DNA of 64,000 nucleotides from Flavobacterium sp. CFS9 (GCF_041154745.1 NZ_AP031573.1:1922001-1986000); one strand, 5' to 3'. Positions 7,875 through 17,469 are shown, counted from the first letter of the stretch. Numbers and translations: made by a program. Notes: generated from the letters alone by a model not told the origin.

Positions 7875-8321
7875 ATGAAACTACAAATACAAGAACTCAC
7901 GACAATCAAAGAAATGGTGGATCAGATTGATACCATGCGATTTCTTTATCCAAATCTTACCCTCGAAAAGTATACCGCTTATCTATCAGAAATGGTTCCT
8001 CATAATTATATCCAGATCGGAGTTTTTGAAGAGGGCGTTTGTTTAGGGATTACCGGCTGCTGGTCGGCTACCAAATTATGGACAGGTAAATATCTTGAGA
8101 TAGACAATTTTGTGGTAAATCCAGACGTTAGATCAAAAGGAATCGGGAAATTACTAACCGATTATATCGAACAAAAAGCGATTGATTTAGATTGCAGCAG
8201 TATCGTTTTGGATGCTTTTACCGGAAATTTTGCCGCGCACCGTTTCTATTACAATCAGGGGTACGGACCAAAAGGTTTTCATTTTGTTAAAATTTTAGAC
8301 GAGAAAAAATTAACGCACTAA
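7875..8321 (+). CDS. GNAT family N-acetyltransferase
   Basis: 148 residues with the GNAT fold. Acetyl-CoA binding motif A is visible as VNPDVRSKGIGKLLTDYIE (about 92-110, with the R-x-x-G-x-G loop), and the C-terminal part has the usual AHRFYYNQGY stretch. These enzymes move an acetyl group from acetyl-CoA to an amine of a small molecule or protein; the substrate cannot be read from the sequence. Probably a single-gene unit with its own promoter. Confidence 0.88.
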   Translation: MKLQIQELTTIKEMVDQIDTMRFLYPNLTLEKYTAYLSEMVPHNYIQIGVFEEGVCLGITGCWSATKLWTGKYLEIDNFVVNPDVRSKGIGKLLTDYIEQKAIDLDCSSIVLDAFTGNFAAHRFYYNQGYGPKGFHFVKILDEKKLTH

Positions 8322-8415
8322 AATTTCTGTAAGTTCTTTTATTGAACTGCAAAATCAATAATAAACCAAAGAATTGGTTATTTTTGTTTTATAAATTTTA
8401 TTACACACATATATT

Positions 8416-9876
8416 TTGGGATTATATAAAAATCTATTCAAACAAACGGCTATTTATGGACTAGCAACGGTTTTGCCGCGAATGCTGAGTTTTCTGTTAG
8501 TCAGATTGTATACAGGTATTTTACCAACTGCAGAATACGGTGAAGTTTCGATTGTTTTGTCCTGGATGGTTTTCTTTAATGTGGTACTTTCGTACGGAAT
8601 GGAAACGGCATTTTTTAGGTTTTACAGTGCCGAAGAAGATAAGAAAAATGTAATCGCAACTTCTACAATTTCGATATTTTGGTCGTCGATAATTTTCCTT
8701 TTTGCAGCCTTAATTTTTAGAAATACACTGGCCAATCTGGCCGAGGTCGATGTGCAATACATCACGTATACCGTTTGGATTTTGGTTTTGGACGCCTTGG
8801 TTTTAATCCCTTTTTCTAAGTTAAGAGCCAATCAGCGGCCTATGGTTTATGCGGCGATTAAAATTGGAAATGTTATAATCAATCTGTTGCTGAACATATT
8901 CTTTTTGTTATACCTTCCTAATTTGGCAGCATCAAATCCTAATTCTGTTTGGGATAATTTGTATGTGGAAAACTTTCAGATTGCCTATATTTTCATTGCA
9001 AATCTATTGGCGAGTTTAGCGACATTTATCGTGCTTTCACCAAACTATCTTTCGCTTGGACGAAAATTTGATCCGGTACTTTGGAAGAAAATGATGAAAT
9101 ACGGTTTGCCTATTTTAGTGGCAGGACTTGCTTTCGCAGTTAACGAACATTTTGATAAAATTTTGCTGGGCTATCTGTTACCGGAGAATCTTGCAAAATC
9201 CGAAGTTGGAGCCTATTCAGCCTGTTATAAATTAGGTTTGTTCATGGTTTTATTTGCCACTGCATTCAGATTAGGGATCGAACCGTTCTTTTTCAGTCAT
9301 GCGAAAAACGAAAATGCACCACAGACCTATGCCGTAATTACAAAATACTTCGTGATTTTAGGATCACTGATTTTGTTGGGAGTTATTGTATTTGCAGACG
9401 TTTTAAAATATTTGTTGCTCGATAATAAATCGTATTGGGAGGCCATGAAAGTGGTGCCGTTGATTATTTTGGCAAATTTCTTTTTAGGGATTTATAACAA
9501 CTTATCGGTTTGGTATAAACTGACAGACAAAACACAAATCGGAGCTTATATCTCAATCGTGGGAGCCATCGTGACTTTGATTTTAAACTATGTTTTAATT
9601 CCGGTATATAGTTATTACGGTTCTGCAATTGCGACTATTTCTGCATATGGAAGTATGATGTTGATTTCTTATGTTTTAGGAAACAGATACTATCCCATCC
9701 CTTATGATATGAACAAAATTGGAGCTTATTTAGGTGTTTCAATAATATTTTCGGCTATTTCGTTTTACGGATTCAGAGAAAATTACTTTGTTGGAATCCC
9801 TTTGTTTTTAGGCTTTGTCTATTTTGTTTATCATAACGAAAAACAAACTATCAAAGGAATTATGAATAAAAAGTAA
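8416..9876 (+). CDS. oligosaccharide flippase family membrane protein (Wzx-like)
   Basis: 486 residues with about 14 hydrophobic segments and an N-terminal NLFKQTAIYGLATVLPRML stretch typical of the polysaccharide transporter branch of the MOP superfamily. Such proteins flip lipid-linked sugar chains across the inner membrane for O-antigen or exopolysaccharide export. Translation probably starts at the TTG at 8416, since no upstream ATG is in frame and MGLYKNLFKQ is the usual beginning. TATTTTTG (8379-8386) is a possible -7 element. No glycosyltransferases lie next to it, so its substrate is unknown. Confidence 0.85.
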   Translation: MGLYKNLFKQTAIYGLATVLPRMLSFLLVRLYTGILPTAEYGEVSIVLSWMVFFNVVLSYGMETAFFRFYSAEEDKKNVIATSTISIFWSSIIFLFAALIFRNTLANLAEVDVQYITYTVWILVLDALVLIPFSKLRANQRPMVYAAIKIGNVIINLLLNIFFLLYLPNLAASNPNSVWDNLYVENFQIAYIFIANLLASLATFIVLSPNYLSLGRKFDPVLWKKMMKYGLPILVAGLAFAVNEHFDKILLGYLLPENLAKSEVGAYSACYKLGLFMVLFATAFRLGIEPFFFSHAKNENAPQTYAVITKYFVILGSLILLGVIVFADVLKYLLLDNKSYWEAMKVVPLIILANFFLGIYNNLSVWYKLTDKTQIGAYISIVGAIVTLILNYVLIPVYSYYGSAIATISAYGSMMLISYVLGNRYYPIPYDMNKIGAYLGVSIIFSAISFYGFRENYFVGIPLFLGFVYFVYHNEKQTIKGIMNKK

Positions 9877-9904
9877 CGGTACTTTTTAATCTTTTATAAT
9901 AAAA

Positions 9905-10339
9905 ATGAAAATACAAATTATCAATAAATCACAGCACGCTTTACCAAACTACGAAACGATCGCTTCGGCAGGAATGGATTTACGTGCCAATTTAACAGAA
10001 GCCATTACGTTAAAACCCTTAGAAAGAACCATTGTAAAAACCGGACTTTTTATAGAGTTACCGATTGGTTATGAAGCACAGGTACGACCAAGAAGCGGAC
10101 TGGCAGCGAAAAAAGGAGTAACGGTTTTAAACTCTCCGGGAACCGTTGATGCAGATTATAGAGGCGAAATAGGTGTAATTTTAGTAAATTTATCCAACGA
10201 AGAATTCGTAATCGAAAACGGAGAGAGAATAGCACAACTGATAATTGCAAAACACGAGAGAGCAGAGTGGATTGAAGTCGAAGAACTTTCTGAAACTTCA
10301 AGAGGAGAAGGAGGATTCGGGAGTACTGGAGTGAAATAG
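9905..10339 (+). CDS. dut: dUTP diphosphatase
   Basis: 144 residues, normal for the trimeric dUTPase family. All five motifs are visible: AGMDLRA near 22-28, [10 protein letters not shown] near 63-72, [11 protein letters not shown] near 79-89, RIAQLII near 108-114, and the C-terminal [10 protein letters not shown] that closes over the active site. It hydrolyses dUTP to dUMP and pyrophosphate, keeping uracil out of DNA and feeding thymidylate synthesis. It follows the flippase gene by 28 bp. Confidence 0.96.
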   Translation: MKIQIINKSQHALPNYETIASAGMDLRANLTEAITLKPLERTIVKTGLFIELPIGYEAQVRPRSGLAAKKGVTVLNSPGTVDADYRGEIGVILVNLSNEEFVIENGERIAQLIIAKHERAEWIEVEELSETSRGEGGFGSTGVK

Positions 10340-10424
10340 TTTTCAGTCACGGTCGCAGTAAGCAGTTCCGTGCTTTGCGATCTTAAAAATGAAGTGTAAA
10401 TACTTAGCATTGTTTGCGATTAAT

Positions 10425-10446
10425 CTTTGCGGACTTTGCGGTTAAA
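10425..10446 (+). repeat. dispersed intergenic repeat CTTTGCGnACTTTGCGGTTAAA
   Basis: CTTTGCGGACTTTGCGGTTAAA lies in the 167 bp gap between dut and the next gene. Reverse-complement copies occur at 55329-55350 and 55550-55571, 45 kb away. It is a short dispersed repeat of unknown function. Confidence 0.7.
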
Positions 10447-10506
10447 TAAAAAAGAACCAATCTCAGAAGATTTAAACATCTTCACCTAAAAAATAAAAAA
10501 AATAAA

Positions 10507-11523
10507 ATGAAAATAATCGTTCCAATGGCGGGTCGTGGATCAAGACTAAGACCACATACTTTAACAGTTCCAAAACCATTAATTCCTGTTGCAGGTAAAT
10601 CGATCGTGCACCGATTGGTGGAAGACATTGCCAAAATTTTAAAAGAACCTATTGAAGAAGTTGCCTTTATTTTAGGGGATCCTGCTTTTTTTGGAGACGA
10701 TCTTGTTGCAAGTTTAGAAGAATTGGCAGGAAGTTTAGGAGCTAAAGCTTCAATCTACCGACAGGATTTACCTTTAGGAACCGGCCATGCGATTATGTGT
10801 GCCAAAGAATCTTTATCAGGTCCTGCTGTAATTGCTTATGCAGATACTTTAATCAGAGCTGATTTTGAATTAGACCCTTCTGCCGATGCTGTTATTTGGG
10901 TGAAACAAGTGGATCAGCCGGAAGCATTTGGTGTAGTAAAATTAAATCCAAATAATGAAATTATAGAATTAGTAGAAAAACCAAAAGAATTTGTTACTGA
11001 CTTAGCAGTTATTGGAATCTATTATTTTAAAGAAGTAGGTGATTTGAAAAAGGAACTTCAGGGAGTTTTGGATAATAACATTCAAAATGGTGGAGAATAT
11101 CAGATCAATGATGGAATCAAAGCCATGATGGCAAACGGTAAAGTGTTTAAAACCGGAAGTGTGGATGAATGGATGGATTGCGGAAATAAAGATGTTACCG
11201 TTGAAACCAATTCAAGAATGTTAGGGTTTTTACACAATGATGGAGAGCATTTAGTAGATTACGATGTGAAATTGGAGAATTCTACTATCATTCCACCATG
11301 TTATATAGGAGAAAATGTAGTGTTGAAAAATACCACAGTTGGTCCAAATGTATCCATTGGTAAAGGTTGTCACGTTACAGACAGTACAATTAGCAACAGT
11401 TTAATACAAACGTATTCTCAAATAAAAAATGCACAGCTTGACAATGCAATGATTGGAAATCATGTAGTTTATGATGGTAAGTTTAGCAGTGTCAGCATTG
11501 GAGATTATTCCGTTTTAGAATAG
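10507..11523 (+). CDS. sugar-phosphate nucleotidyltransferase with left-handed beta-helix tail
   Basis: 338 residues. The N-terminal domain has the nucleotide-binding signature GRGSRLRPHT followed by PKPLIPVAGK (about 9-31), and a catalytic-type Asp in YADTLI near 117. After about residue 250 come hexapeptide-like repeats (for example CYIGENVVLKNTTVGPNVSIGKGC), a left-handed beta-helix as in GlmU and RmlA-like long forms. It makes an NDP-sugar from NTP and a sugar 1-phosphate, but which sugar is not clear (glucose or mannose are the usual options). A small hairpin (10466-10483) precedes the start. Confidence 0.88.
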   Translation: MKIIVPMAGRGSRLRPHTLTVPKPLIPVAGKSIVHRLVEDIAKILKEPIEEVAFILGDPAFFGDDLVASLEELAGSLGAKASIYRQDLPLGTGHAIMCAKESLSGPAVIAYADTLIRADFELDPSADAVIWVKQVDQPEAFGVVKLNPNNEIIELVEKPKEFVTDLAVIGIYYFKEVGDLKKELQGVLDNNIQNGGEYQINDGIKAMMANGKVFKTGSVDEWMDCGNKDVTVETNSRMLGFLHNDGEHLVDYDVKLENSTIIPPCYIGENVVLKNTTVGPNVSIGKGCHVTDSTISNSLIQTYSQIKNAQLDNAMIGNHVVYDGKFSSVSIGDYSVLE

Positions 11524-11572
11524 ATTATCAGTTGGAATAGATTCGTTTTTGTTTAAAAATAAATTTAAAGGA

Positions 11573-12925
11573 ATGATACAAAAAGGAGTTATCGCAATTT
11601 TATTTTTCGTTTTGCTTGGCAATCCCATTTCGATTATGGCTCAAACAGAACCGGAAGATATTGCTGTGGCAACTGATGAGTATCAGGATGCTTTTTATGA
11701 ATCATTGAAACAAAAAGGAATTGAAAATTATGATAAGGCCGTCACTTCATTACAAAAGTGTATCAAGCTAAAACCCAATGATGCGGTAGCTTATTTTGAA
11801 CTAGGGAAAAATTATCTGTCCTTAAAAGATTATCGAAGCGCGCAGGATTCGTTTGAGAAAGCGACTCAGCTTGATCCTAAAAACAAATGGTATTGGTTGG
11901 GAATTTATGACGTAAGTTATGAAACCAAAAACTATCCTTTGGCTATAGAAACCATTCAGAAAATAATGGTTTTTGATGAAGAGTACAAAGACGATTTGAT
12001 TTCGCTGTATATGATCACCAATCAGTTTGATAAAGCGTTGGTGGCGATCAATGAAATGAATGAAAAATTTGGAAAATCTGAAGATCGTGATCGTTATAGA
12101 TTGCAGATCTTATCTCAGGGAAAATATCAAAATGCAGAAATTGATAACTTGATTGAGCAGATAAAGCAGCATCCAAAAGAAGAATCAAACTATGTAAATC
12201 TGATTTTTTTATATTCAAAATCAGAAGAAACAGATAAAGCACTGAATGTTGTGAAACAACTGGCAAAGGAGATTCCAACGTCAGAATGGGCACAGGTAAG
12301 TTTGTTTAAAGTGTATCTGGATGCCAATCAGGCCGATAAAGCGATTAAGGCAATGAATGTAATTTTGGGAAGTTCAAAAATCGATTCCAAAATAAAACAT
12401 CGTACCTTAAATGAGTTTTTGATCTATACGAACAAAAATCCACAATATGCTGCAGATTTAGAGAAAGCCATTTCATATTTCGATAATGATCCTAGTGTGG
12501 ATGTGGCCAAAGAAATTGGAAAGTTCTATCACAGCAAAGGTCAGTTTGAAAATGCGATTAAATATTATGAAAAAGATTTAAAAGCCAATTCAGAGACAGA
12601 CCGCGAGACCAATTTGCTTTTGCTTGAAGCATATGCTCAGATGAAACAGTTCGAGCCAATGACAAAAAGAGCGATGAGCATGATTGAGGTGTATCCAAGT
12701 CAGCCGCAGTTTTATTATTATGCAGGTTTAGGAAACAATCAGTTAAAGCAATTTAAAAATGCAAAAACCGTTTTAGAAATAGGACTCGATTATGTAGTAG
12801 AGGACAAAACACTAGAGGCAAATTTTAATATTCAGTTGGGAGAGGCTTACAATGGATTGGGAGATGCAAAGAAAAAAGAGGAATACTTTTTGAAGGCAAA
12901 TGAATTATTAAAGAAAAAAAAGTAA
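11573..12925 (+). CDS. secreted tetratricopeptide repeat protein
   Basis: 450 residues from the ATG at 11573. The N-terminus is a signal peptide (hydrophobic 6-22, cleavage near IMAQ). The rest is a chain of TPR helices from about residue 40 to the end, such as AVAYFELGKNYLSLKDYRSA and PQFYYYAGLGNNQLKQFKNA. TPR proteins are protein-protein scaffolds, so a periplasmic scaffold is the likely role. A TTG at 11549 is also in frame, but it only adds eight residues before the signal peptide, and AAAGGA directly precedes the ATG. It starts a three-gene run with the DUF4292 and EnvC-like genes (spacings 14 and about 23 bp). Confidence 0.85.
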   Translation: MIQKGVIAILFFVLLGNPISIMAQTEPEDIAVATDEYQDAFYESLKQKGIENYDKAVTSLQKCIKLKPNDAVAYFELGKNYLSLKDYRSAQDSFEKATQLDPKNKWYWLGIYDVSYETKNYPLAIETIQKIMVFDEEYKDDLISLYMITNQFDKALVAINEMNEKFGKSEDRDRYRLQILSQGKYQNAEIDNLIEQIKQHPKEESNYVNLIFLYSKSEETDKALNVVKQLAKEIPTSEWAQVSLFKVYLDANQADKAIKAMNVILGSSKIDSKIKHRTLNEFLIYTNKNPQYAADLEKAISYFDNDPSVDVAKEIGKFYHSKGQFENAIKYYEKDLKANSETDRETNLLLLEAYAQMKQFEPMTKRAMSMIEVYPSQPQFYYYAGLGNNQLKQFKNAKTVLEIGLDYVVEDKTLEANFNIQLGEAYNGLGDAKKKEEYFLKANELLKKKK

Positions 12926-12939
12926 AAGATTAAGTCCAG

Positions 12940-13725
12940 ATGAAAAAGTATATAGCGATAGCGATATTGTCGGTTTTTATGATTTCCTGTAAATCAAAGG
13001 CGGTTGCAGTACAGAACAATACCAGCGAAGTAAAAGAAATTACTCCAAAAGAAGAAAAAAAAGTAATAGAGAACCACTATAACAATAAGTTAGATTTTTC
13101 AACGCTTTACGTAAAAGCCGGTGCACGATATGTTGACGATAAACAAAGTCAGAATGTTACAGCTGAGATTAAAATTGAAAAAGACAAACAAATTTTAGTA
13201 AGTGTTCGTTTCCTGGGGATTACTATGGCAAAAGCTTTGATTACGCCAACAGCAGTAAGCTACTACGAAAAAATAAACGGTACCTATTATGAAGGCGATT
13301 TTACAAGTTTAAGTAAGTGGCTGGGAACAGAACTCGATTACAGTAAAGTTCAGAATCTATTGGTTGGTGAAGCTTTAGACGATTTGAGAAAAGGAAAATA
13401 TGCACAAACGATAGTAGATAATCTTTTTCGTTTAGAAGATGAAAAAGATTCTAATTTGAAGAAATCATTCTATTTGGATCCCGAAAAATACCTGTTGCAA
13501 AAAGAAGAGATCTCACAGCCATCAGAAAACAGATTCCTGCAGATTTCCTATGCCGACAGTAAGATTTTCAATCAGGGAATACTTCCTACAAGTATTGAAA
13601 TCAGTGCGGTTCAGCCAAAAGGAAAAACAAATATTAGTTTAAATTACAATACGATTTCGTTTAACGAAGAACTTTCTTTTCCTTACAGTGTGCCAAGTGG
13701 TTATAAGAAAGTTATAATTAAGTAA
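12940..13725 (+). CDS. DUF4292 family lipoprotein
   Basis: 261 residues. Signal peptide with lipobox FMISC (Cys17), so a lipoprotein. The body resembles the Bacteroidetes DUF4292 family, distantly related to LolA/LolB-type lipid carriers: a beta-rich fold with conserved IEKDKQILVSVRFLGITMAKALITP around 70-95. A role in outer-membrane lipoprotein handling is possible but not shown. It lies between the TPR protein and an EnvC-like factor, pointing to envelope maintenance. Confidence 0.82.
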   Translation: MKKYIAIAILSVFMISCKSKAVAVQNNTSEVKEITPKEEKKVIENHYNNKLDFSTLYVKAGARYVDDKQSQNVTAEIKIEKDKQILVSVRFLGITMAKALITPTAVSYYEKINGTYYEGDFTSLSKWLGTELDYSKVQNLLVGEALDDLRKGKYAQTIVDNLFRLEDEKDSNLKKSFYLDPEKYLLQKEEISQPSENRFLQISYADSKIFNQGILPTSIEISAVQPKGKTNISLNYNTISFNEELSFPYSVPSGYKKVIIK

Positions 13726-13748
13726 ATTTGCAAAAAGAAAATATAAAC

Positions 13749-15002
13749 ATGCCAAAATTTCTCCTAAGCCTAATTTTTATATGTGCCACTACTTTTATGT
13801 GGGCACAAGATTCGCAACAAGAAAAACTGGAACAGCGTAAAGCTCAGATCCAGCAGGAAATTAGAGATAATGAAAAAATGCTGCAATCGGTAAAGAAAAA
13901 AGAAAAATCGGCAGTAAATGTTTATTTAATTCAGTCCAATAAAATCAAACTGAAAGAGAAGCTGATTAATACTACTGCAAAACAGGAAAGACTTTTGAGT
14001 AATGATATGTATATTAATCAGGTTAAGGTTAATAAACTTAAAAAAGAACTGGAAGTATTAAAGGCAGATTATTCAAAAATGATTCTTAAATCATACAAAA
14101 GCCGATCTGAGCAAAGCAGAGCTATGTTTATTTTATCTTCAGAGAGCTTTTTGCAAGCCTACAAAAGAGCACAATACTTAAAACAATATACCAATTTCAG
14201 AAAAAATCAGGGATTAGAAATTCAAACTAAAACCGCGGAGCTGGAAGAGTATAATGCCAGATTAAACGGTCAGCGTATTGTGAAGAAGAAAATTATTGCT
14301 GAAAATGAAAAAGAAAAACAAAGTTTAGAAACCGAAAAGAAAGAGCAGCAAAAGCTAGTTAATTCGATTAAAAAGGACAAAAATAAAATTATTGCCGATA
14401 CGAAAAGCAAACAGCAGGAAGCCAAAAGAATCGACAGACAAATTGATCGTTTGATTCGTGAAGCCATTGCGGAAGCCAACAGAAAAGCTGCCCTGGAAAG
14501 AGCAAAAGAAAATCCGGGTTCAACAGCATCTAAAGTTCCGGTATCTTCTTCTAAAATTGCATTAACTCCGGAAGGAAAAATTTTAGCTGCCGACTTTAAA
14601 GCCAACAGAGGAAAATTACCATGGCCGGTAGAAAAAGGATTTATTTCATTAGGATACGGTGATCAGCCCCATCCTCTTTATCCGTCATTAACGGTGCACA
14701 ATTCAGGAGTCGAAATTACAACAGAACAAGGAGCAAGTGCCCGTGCCGTATTTGAAGGAGTAGTATCGAGTGTAATTGTTTTATCTCCAATTAACAGAGC
14801 TGTTATGATTCAGCATGGAGATTATTTTACAGTTTACCAAAATCTTAGTCAGGTTTTTGTGGAGAAAGGTGATAAAGTAAATGTGAAACAAAGCATTGGA
14901 AAAGTAAGAACCAGTGGTGATACCGGAAAAACAATTATTAAGTTTTTAATTCTTCAAAATACATCCAATAACAATCCGGAAGGATGGCTGCAAAACAGAT
15001 AA
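13749..15002 (+). CDS. EnvC-like murein hydrolase activator (degenerate M23/LytM domain)
   Basis: 417 residues from the ATG at 13749. Signal peptide to about residue 20, then a long coiled coil (about 20-250, strongly Lys/Glu/Gln), then a C-terminal LytM/M23 domain (about 290-417). The metal-binding residues of active M23 peptidases are changed: HNSGVEI instead of H-x-x-x-D, and QHGDYFTVYQNL instead of an H-x-H pair. This is the pattern of EnvC/NlpD-type activators, which switch on amidases during division rather than cut peptidoglycan. The frame is open from a TTG at 13728, but the signal peptide fits the ATG. Confidence 0.87.
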   Translation: MPKFLLSLIFICATTFMWAQDSQQEKLEQRKAQIQQEIRDNEKMLQSVKKKEKSAVNVYLIQSNKIKLKEKLINTTAKQERLLSNDMYINQVKVNKLKKELEVLKADYSKMILKSYKSRSEQSRAMFILSSESFLQAYKRAQYLKQYTNFRKNQGLEIQTKTAELEEYNARLNGQRIVKKKIIAENEKEKQSLETEKKEQQKLVNSIKKDKNKIIADTKSKQQEAKRIDRQIDRLIREAIAEANRKAALERAKENPGSTASKVPVSSSKIALTPEGKILAADFKANRGKLPWPVEKGFISLGYGDQPHPLYPSLTVHNSGVEITTEQGASARAVFEGVVSSVIVLSPINRAVMIQHGDYFTVYQNLSQVFVEKGDKVNVKQSIGKVRTSGDTGKTIIKFLILQNTSNNNPEGWLQNR

Positions 15003-15086
15003 TAGTAGTCAACAGCAGTTTTAAGTTTAATTTTTAAAAAAATTTCAAAACTGTGCAGTAATAAAGTCGATTCACACTTAAATAGA

Positions 15087-15129
15087 AAAAAACCTTTTCA
15101 CCGGAAATAGACTGGTGAAAAGGTTTTTT
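15087..15129. terminator. bidirectional terminator between the EnvC-like and CBS genes
   Basis: AAAAAACCTTTTCACC (15087-15102) is perfectly complementary to 15114-15129, with an A-run on one side and a T-run on the other. It serves the two converging genes. Confidence 0.92.
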
Positions 15130-15140
15130 GTTATTTGAAG

Positions 15141-15560
15141 TTAATCGTATTGTTCAAGTAAATATTTTATAACATCTGTTGTGGTTACAATTCCGGTAAG
15201 TTTGCCATTGTCGACAACAGGCAGTGCATGAAATTCCTCAGTAACTAAAATTTGAGCTAAATCCCGAATACTGGTATCTGATGAAACTGTTTTTGGTTTT
15301 GAAGTCATGATTTGAGGGATAGTGAGCATTTCTAAAATAGCTTCGTCAGCTTCTTGCTGTCCTTCGAACAAAGCACCAAAAGTTAGGCGATTAATATCCG
15401 TGCGGCTTATGATACCAATTACTTCTTTGCCTCTGACAATGGGAATATGGCGGATATTGTGTTGTTTTATAAGTTCAACGATTTTTTTAAGGTCGTCATT
15501 TTCACTTGCAGTAATGACGCTTTTAGTCATAATATGACTGATAGGTTCTCTCTTTTTCAT
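15141..15560 (-). CDS. CBS domain protein (two CBS repeats)
   Basis: 139 residues made of two CBS motifs (about 7-62 and 75-135), each ending in the usual G(I)-x-T/S-x-T-D pattern (GIISRTDI, GIVTTTDV). A CBS pair binds adenosine nucleotides such as AMP, ATP or SAM and acts as an energy or ligand sensor. No other domain is attached, so it probably works on a partner. It is a stand-alone gene transcribed towards the terminator and away from rbfA. Confidence 0.9.
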   Translation of the reverse strand: MKKREPISHIMTKSVITASENDDLKKIVELIKQHNIRHIPIVRGKEVIGIISRTDINRLTFGALFEGQQEADEAILEMLTIPQIMTSKPKTVSSDTSIRDLAQILVTEEFHALPVVDNGKLTGIVTTTDVIKYLLEQYD

Positions 15561-15752
15561 AATAGGAAGTGTTGTATTATTTTCATTAAAATTGTGAAAT
15601 AATACACGTAAAACAAATGACCTTTATCATGTTTCGCAACTTTTCAAAATGTTGAAACAAGTAGAGTATTTGTTGAATTTTCTTTAGAAGGAGAGCTATT
15701 TTTGAAAGAAAGTGAACCAGAATACAAAAATCATCCTATTGTTCATTTGAAA

Positions 15753-15786
15753 TTGCACCGATTGAAATTTAAAAATAGTATTTTTG
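15753..15786 (+). promoter_or_regulatory. promoter of rbfA
   Basis: TTG at 15753-15755, a 23 bp spacer, and TATTTTTG at 15779-15786. The rbfA ATG starts only 4 bp after the -7 element, so the transcript is probably leaderless. Confidence 0.65.
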
Positions 15787-15790
15787 CAGT

Positions 15791-16183
15791 ATGGAAACAA
15801 ACAGACAGAAAAAAATAGGCGGTGTCATCCAAAAAGATTTGGTTGATATTTTGCAAGGTGAAGTGCGAAAAAACGGAATCACTAATTTAGTAATTTCAGT
15901 ATCCAAAGTTAGTGTTACTACAGATTTATCGGTAGCGACAGTATATTTAAGCATCTTTCCTCAGGATAAAGCCCAGGAAACTTTAGAAGGAATAAAGTCA
16001 AATACAACTTTAATCAAACACGATTTGTCACAACGTGTGCGTTTGCAATTGCGTCGTGTGCCAAATTTGGTGTTTTTTATTGATGACTCTTTAGATTATA
16101 TCGAAAAGATTGATAATGCGTTATCGAACAGAGAAAACCCAATTGAAAACCGTGATCTTTTAGAAAAAAGAAGAAAATCATAA
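15791..16183 (+). CDS. rbfA: ribosome-binding factor A
   Basis: 130 residues with the KH-like RbfA fold: the N-terminal METNRQKKIGGVIQKDLVDI stretch, then a beta-alpha-beta core with VSKVSVTTDLSVATVYLSIF and the RLQLRRVPNLVFFIDDSLDY motif near 80-105. RbfA helps mature the 30S subunit and 16S rRNA 5' end and aids cold growth. The stop lies 1 bp before the TTG start of the FtsX-like permease, so the two are co-transcribed. Confidence 0.95.
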   Translation: METNRQKKIGGVIQKDLVDILQGEVRKNGITNLVISVSKVSVTTDLSVATVYLSIFPQDKAQETLEGIKSNTTLIKHDLSQRVRLQLRRVPNLVFFIDDSLDYIEKIDNALSNRENPIENRDLLEKRRKS

Positions 16184-16184
16184 A

Positions 16185-17384
16185 TTGAATTTCCCCCTTT
16201 ACATAGCCAAACGTTATATTTTTAGCAGAAGTAAAAACAATGCTATCAATATCATCAATCGTATTGCCAGCATGGGAATTATTGTTGGAACAATGGCTTT
16301 GTTTGTGGTTTTGTCCGTTTTTAGCGGACTAAAAGTCTTCAGTCTTTCGTTCACCAACGAAATTGATCCTGATCTGAAAATAAGCAGTACTTACGGGAAG
16401 TCTTTTTTTGTAACACCGGATCAGGAAGCTCAGCTTAAAAAAATTGAAGGAATTGCTTCGTACAGTAAAATCATTGAAGAGCGGGTTTTGTTTCTGTTTA
16501 AAGACAAACAGCTTGTAACCTACTTAAAGGGTGTTGACAAAAATTATGTTGTTGTTAACGATATTAAGAAAAAACTTTTTAACGGAGAATGGCTGAAACC
16601 GGATACGTATCAGGTGGTTATTGGCTACGGAATTGCCCGTGATTTTTCGTTAGGGATTCTGGATTTCGAAAACCCTTTGCAAATATTTGCACCTAAACCC
16701 GGAAAAGGAGCTATCGAAAATCCGGAAGAAGCCTTCAATAAAACAGATGTTTTGCCCGTCGCAATTTATTCGATCAGTGAGGATTTAGATTCAAAGTATG
16801 TCTTTGCTGATTTGGGTCTGACGCAGGAATTACTGATGTATAAAACCAATCAGATTTCCGGAATAGAATTCAATCTGAAAGAAAATGCAAATGAAACGGC
16901 TATTCGATCTCAGCTTGAAAAGCTATTCAAAAATAAAATCACTATAAAAAACAGAGCACAGCTTAACGAATCTTTGTATAAGATGCTCAATACCGAAAAT
17001 ATTGTAGTGTATCTAATCTTTACATTGGTAATTATCGTGGCGCTTTTTAATTTAGTAGGTGCCTTAATTATGATGATTTTGGAGAAAAAGCCTAATCTGA
17101 AAACGCTTTTTAATCTGGGAACAGAAATCACCGGTTTACGCAAAATATTCCTGCTTCAGGGAACCTTGTTAAGTGTATTTGGAGGTATAATTGGTCTTGT
17201 TTTAGGGATTATTTTAGTATTGCTTCAACAAGAATACAATCTGATTATGCTGACACCCACTTTGGCCTATCCGGTAGTTTTTACCTTAGAAAATGTACTC
17301 ATTGTGATGGCAACCATTGTATCACTTGGTTTTGTTGCTTCTTTAATTGCAAGCAGCCGTGTGAGTAAAAAGCTTCTCGATTAG
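16185..17384 (+). CDS. FtsX-like ABC transporter permease (LolC/LolE type)
   Basis: 399 residues, TTG start at 16185. One membrane helix near 25-50 (GIIVGTMALFVVLSVFSGLK), a large periplasmic domain, then three helices near 275-300, 320-350 and 365-390: the MacB/FtsX four-helix layout. LolC/E-type permeases extract lipoproteins from the inner membrane for LolA. No ATPase lies next to it, so the partner is encoded elsewhere. The TTG is the first possible start after the rbfA stop, and MNFPLYIAKRY is the usual family beginning. Confidence 0.87.
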   Translation: MNFPLYIAKRYIFSRSKNNAINIINRIASMGIIVGTMALFVVLSVFSGLKVFSLSFTNEIDPDLKISSTYGKSFFVTPDQEAQLKKIEGIASYSKIIEERVLFLFKDKQLVTYLKGVDKNYVVVNDIKKKLFNGEWLKPDTYQVVIGYGIARDFSLGILDFENPLQIFAPKPGKGAIENPEEAFNKTDVLPVAIYSISEDLDSKYVFADLGLTQELLMYKTNQISGIEFNLKENANETAIRSQLEKLFKNKITIKNRAQLNESLYKMLNTENIVVYLIFTLVIIVALFNLVGALIMMILEKKPNLKTLFNLGTEITGLRKIFLLQGTLLSVFGGIIGLVLGIILVLLQQEYNLIMLTPTLAYPVVFTLENVLIVMATIVSLGFVASLIASSRVSKKLLD

Positions 17385-17469
17385 TATTTCTACCAGAAAA
17401 ATATTACCTATATTTACCGTATTAAAAATCTGCAGCATATGATAGTTTCTGCCTAGTCCTATTTTATTT

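Noticed and set aside
7675..7878. Overlapping small open frames on both strands in the gap after atpG
   Set aside because: They mirror each other in an AT-rich repeat region, have no usual start, and the + strand one runs into the GNAT start.
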